Origin: Oscillospiraceae bacterium
GTDB taxonomy: Bacteria; Bacillota; Clostridia; Oscillospirales; Oscillospiraceae
Reading direction: 5' to 3'
Assembly (NCBI GenBank): GCA_015068125.1
Contig: SVLD01000018.1
Coordinates: 1 to 34,423, forward strand
Length of the DNA: 34,423 nt
The notes beneath the pieces are model-generated. The model saw nothing but the letters and a program-made list of their open reading frames with translations, was not told the DNA's origin and made no database searches. How positions within the stretch are numbered: position 1 is the first letter of the stretch; each line of letters starts with the position of its first letter. A program made the translations under genes and the position numbers. This document shows, one piece after another, positions 32,119 to 34,423 of the stretch.

Positions 32119-34200
32119 ATGCTGGAACTTCTGGCCCCTGCCGGTTCTATGGAAGCTTTGCGTGCCGCGGTGCAAAATGGCGCCAACGCGGTTTACCTGG
32201 GCTCCGGCAGTTTTAACGCCCGTCAGGGCGCAAAAAATTTCACACCCCAGACGCTGACGGAGGCAGTCAAATACTGCCATGTTCGCGGCGTTGCTGTGCA
32301 TCTGACTTTGAACACCCTGGTTTCCGACCGTGAGACCGGGGATGTTGCCACGCTGATTCGCCAGGCCGCCCTCAGCGGCGTGGATGCCTTTATTGTCCAG
32401 GATCTGTCCGTGATCCAGCTTTGTCGCCAGATCGCCCCCCATATTCCCATCCACGGCTCCACCCAGATGAGCATCTGCTCTCTGCCCGGCGTGCTGATGT
32501 GCGCCGCCTGGGGCTTGAGCCGGGTGGTGCTGAGCCGGGAGCTGAGCCGGGACGAGATCCACTATATCGCCGTCAATTCCCCCATCGAGATCGAAGTTTT
32601 TGCCCACGGCGCTCTGTGCATGGGTTATTCCGGCCAGTGCTACTTATCTTCCGCCATCGGCGGCCGCTCCGGTAACCGTGGCCGCTGCGCCCAGCCCTGC
32701 CGCCAGAGCTATGGCTATGGCCGCCTGGAAAACAAGCATCCTCTGAGTTTGAAAGATAACTGCCTGGTGACCTACCTCCAGGAGCTTTCCCGCATGGGCG
32801 TGGCCTCCATCAAGCTGGAGGGTCGGATGAAGCGGCCGGAATATGTGGCCGCCGTCACCAAGGTCTACCGTACCGCCCTGGACTCCGGGGAAGTCACCCA
32901 GGAGATGATGGAAACCCTGGGTGCCGCCTTTAACCGCCAGGGCTTTACCGATGGCTATTATACCGGCAGAATCGGAACCCGGATGTTCGGCATCCGGGAG
33001 GATAAGTACGACAATCCCAAATGGCTTCAGGCCATGCGCCAGAGCTATGAAGCCGCGGAAAACAGCCTTGTGCCCATTGCCTTCCACGCAAAGATCACCG
33101 CCCGGGAGACGGAGCTCACCGCCACCGACCCCCAGGGCAGATGCTGCACCGCCCCGGGTCCCCGGGCAGAGCTTGCCCGCACCACCCCGCTGACGGAAGA
33201 AGCCCTTGCCGAACGGCTGAAAAAGACCGGCGGCACCCCCTTCCGCTGTGAGGAGGTCACTGCTGAAATTGAGGAAGGCCTGACCCTGTCCGCCGCATCG
33301 ATCAATGCCCTGCGCCGGGATGCGCTGAATCAGCTTATGGCCCTCCGTGCCCGCCGGGATCGCTCCGAATTGGGCAAAGCCAAGCGGATTCCCACCATCG
33401 CCGGCTACAAGGGTCATCCCGGCCTGACGGTGCAGGTCACCGAGCGGGAGCAGATCACCGACAAATTACTGAAAATGAAGCCCCAGGTGCTGTATGTGCC
33501 CCTGCACATTCTGGCAGCCGATCCCATTTTCTGCCATGAGCTGTGCCGCCATGTTCCCGTAGCGGCGGCGCTGCCCCGGATCGTCCACGACAGTGAAATG
33601 GAGCAGATGAAAGAACAGCTGCGGCTGGTTCGGAAAATGGGCGTCCGGGAAGCCCTGGTAGGCAACCTGGGTCTGATGCTTCCGGTTCGGGAGGTTGGAC
33701 TGAAGCTCCGGGGCGATTTCGGCCTGAATTTGTATAACTCCGGCTCGGTCAATCTCATGCGGGAGCTGGAAATGAAGAGCGCCACCTTGAGCTTTGAAAT
33801 GACTCTGCCCCAGATCCGGGATGTGAGCAAGGCTGTGCCCTGCGAAATCTTCGCCTACGGCCGCCTGCCCCTGATGGTTACGGAAAACTGCCTGATCCGC
33901 GGTCGCACCGGCAGCTGCACCTGCAATACCGGTACCACCAAGCTTATGGATAAGACCGGTGCGGAATTCCCCATCATCAAAGACGGCGGAAAATGCCGCA
34001 GCATTCTGCTCAACGGCAAAAAGCTGAACTGGCTGGATCGGCAGAATGACCTTGCCAAGCTGGGCCTGTGGGCGATCCGGCTGTACTTCACTACAGAAAA
34101 CGCCAAAGAGGTGGACAATGTGCTGTCTGCCTATATCAACCCTCCGGCTTTTGACCCCGGCGCCTGCACCCGTGGTCTCTACCTCAGAGGCTTGGAGTAA
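32119..34200 (+). CDS. U32 family peptidase / RlhA-like protein with DUF3656-type region
   Basis: 693 residues. The N-terminal ~330 residues form the U32 barrel: MLELLAPAGSMEALRAAVQNG, YLG, GSTQMSI and VLSRELS. The four-cysteine set C167, C174, C190, C194 (GALCMGYSGQCYLSS...RGRCAQPCR) marks the U32 signature. A less conserved middle (about 335-420, DUF3656-like) is followed by a second barrel-like C-terminal part ending with more cysteines (CLIRGRTGSCTCN). Members have been called collagenase-like proteases, but characterised E. coli relatives (RlhA, UbiU/V, TrhP) modify RNA or quinones. An RNA hydroxylation role is as likely as proteolysis. It has its own promoter. Confidence 0.9.
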   Translation: MLELLAPAGSMEALRAAVQNGANAVYLGSGSFNARQGAKNFTPQTLTEAVKYCHVRGVAVHLTLNTLVSDRETGDVATLIRQAALSGVDAFIVQDLSVIQLCRQIAPHIPIHGSTQMSICSLPGVLMCAAWGLSRVVLSRELSRDEIHYIAVNSPIEIEVFAHGALCMGYSGQCYLSSAIGGRSGNRGRCAQPCRQSYGYGRLENKHPLSLKDNCLVTYLQELSRMGVASIKLEGRMKRPEYVAAVTKVYRTALDSGEVTQEMMETLGAAFNRQGFTDGYYTGRIGTRMFGIREDKYDNPKWLQAMRQSYEAAENSLVPIAFHAKITARETELTATDPQGRCCTAPGPRAELARTTPLTEEALAERLKKTGGTPFRCEEVTAEIEEGLTLSAASINALRRDALNQLMALRARRDRSELGKAKRIPTIAGYKGHPGLTVQVTEREQITDKLLKMKPQVLYVPLHILAADPIFCHELCRHVPVAAALPRIVHDSEMEQMKEQLRLVRKMGVREALVGNLGLMLPVREVGLKLRGDFGLNLYNSGSVNLMRELEMKSATLSFEMTLPQIRDVSKAVPCEIFAYGRLPLMVTENCLIRGRTGSCTCNTGTTKLMDKTGAEFPIIKDGGKCRSILLNGKKLNWLDRQNDLAKLGLWAIRLYFTTENAKEVDNVLSAYINPPAFDPGACTRGLYLRGLE

Positions 34201-34220
34201 GACTGTCATTCCACGCCCCT

Positions 34221-34331
34221 CTTGGCTCCCTCTCTGAGGGAGCTGGCAAAATTGACTGTTAAGCCGATTTTGACTGAGGGAGTTCAAATATTGTAAAAAA
34301 ACTCCCTCTGTCACAGCTAACGCTGTGCCAC
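34221..34331. repeat. Dispersed CTCCCTC/GAGGGAG repeat
   Basis: TTGGCTCCCTCTCTGAGGGAG at the left, then GACTGAGGGAG, and CTCCCTCTGTCACAGC with the small hairpin CAGCTAACGCTG at the right. It is like 22753-22842. It separates the U32 gene from the transposase fragment. Confidence 0.7.
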
Positions 34332-34340
34332 GGCGGATTG

Positions 34341-34423
34341 TCAAGCAAGTGCAACACTTTCAGCCAAAACTTCGGCTGGTGTTTTCCAGCCAAGACATTT
34401 CCTGGGACGATTATTAATCAGAT
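34341..34423 (-). mobile_element. IS30-family transposase, C-terminal end (cut by window edge)
   Basis: On the minus strand the last 26 residues and stop are visible. They include INNRPRKCLGWKTPAEV, the conserved IS30-type ending (RPRKCLGxxTPxEvF). The gene continues past the right edge, so whether it is intact is unknown. The two leading bases complete a codon outside the window. Confidence 0.85.

Noticed and set aside
20188..34331. CRISPR array
   Set aside because: The repeats are dispersed, palindromic and kilobases apart; there is no regular repeat-spacer pattern and no cas gene.

Overview
The window reads as chromosome of a spore-forming, GC-rich gut Clostridia of the Oscillospiraceae/Ruminococcaceae type. 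The main reasons are a stage II sporulation gene (spoIIP), Firmicutes-style promoters and AGGAGG ribosome binding sites, a clade II single-chain PurL, RqcH and Mini-RNase III, and dense dispersed palindromic repeats in most gene-free gaps. No tRNA, rRNA or CRISPR array is seen. The assignment rests on gene content and repeat style; no database was searched.

Layout. 1-2047: a promoter and a two-gene unit (dCMP deaminase, AlaX-like editing protein) ending in repeats. 2046-3997 (minus): prmA, then a membrane-anchored DUF4015-like protein. 4148-7652: the M16-like pair yfmF/yfmH and lgt. 7653-8032: a composite repeat. 8068-10448 (minus): a lipoprotein that I read as a barnase-type ribonuclease, followed by a CapA-type metallophosphatase. 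10577-11628: a DUF421 membrane protein and a DUF4363 protein. 11620-13566 (minus): an XRE regulator, tadA and spoIIP. 13778-14364: three tiny overlapping genes (zinc-ribbon, helical, sigma region 4-like), divergent from the XRE gene across a region rich in operator-like repeats. 14462-16653: mrnC and rqcH. 16891-17706 (minus): a GH25 lysozyme lipoprotein, divergent from a DUF2156 gene and a GNAT gene (17817-19467).

19509-31930 is the de novo purine cluster: a strong promoter, a ZTP (pfl) riboswitch with an overlapping terminator, then purE-purC-purF-purM-purN-purO-AICAR formyltransferase-purD-purL and a terminator. Together these cover most steps from PRPP to IMP. purB, purA and purK are not in the window. 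The last two steps use separate PurO and AICARFT proteins instead of fused PurH, and PurF lacks the N-terminal cysteine nucleophile. Every loose junction in the operon carries a palindromic repeat. A U32 peptidase-family gene (32119-34200) follows, and the right edge cuts an IS30-type transposase.

Most of the window is housekeeping. The least ordinary items are the barnase-like lipoprotein with an EF-hand-like insertion, the XRE/three-small-gene module, the cysteine-less PurF, and the repeat-filled purine operon under a ZTP switch.
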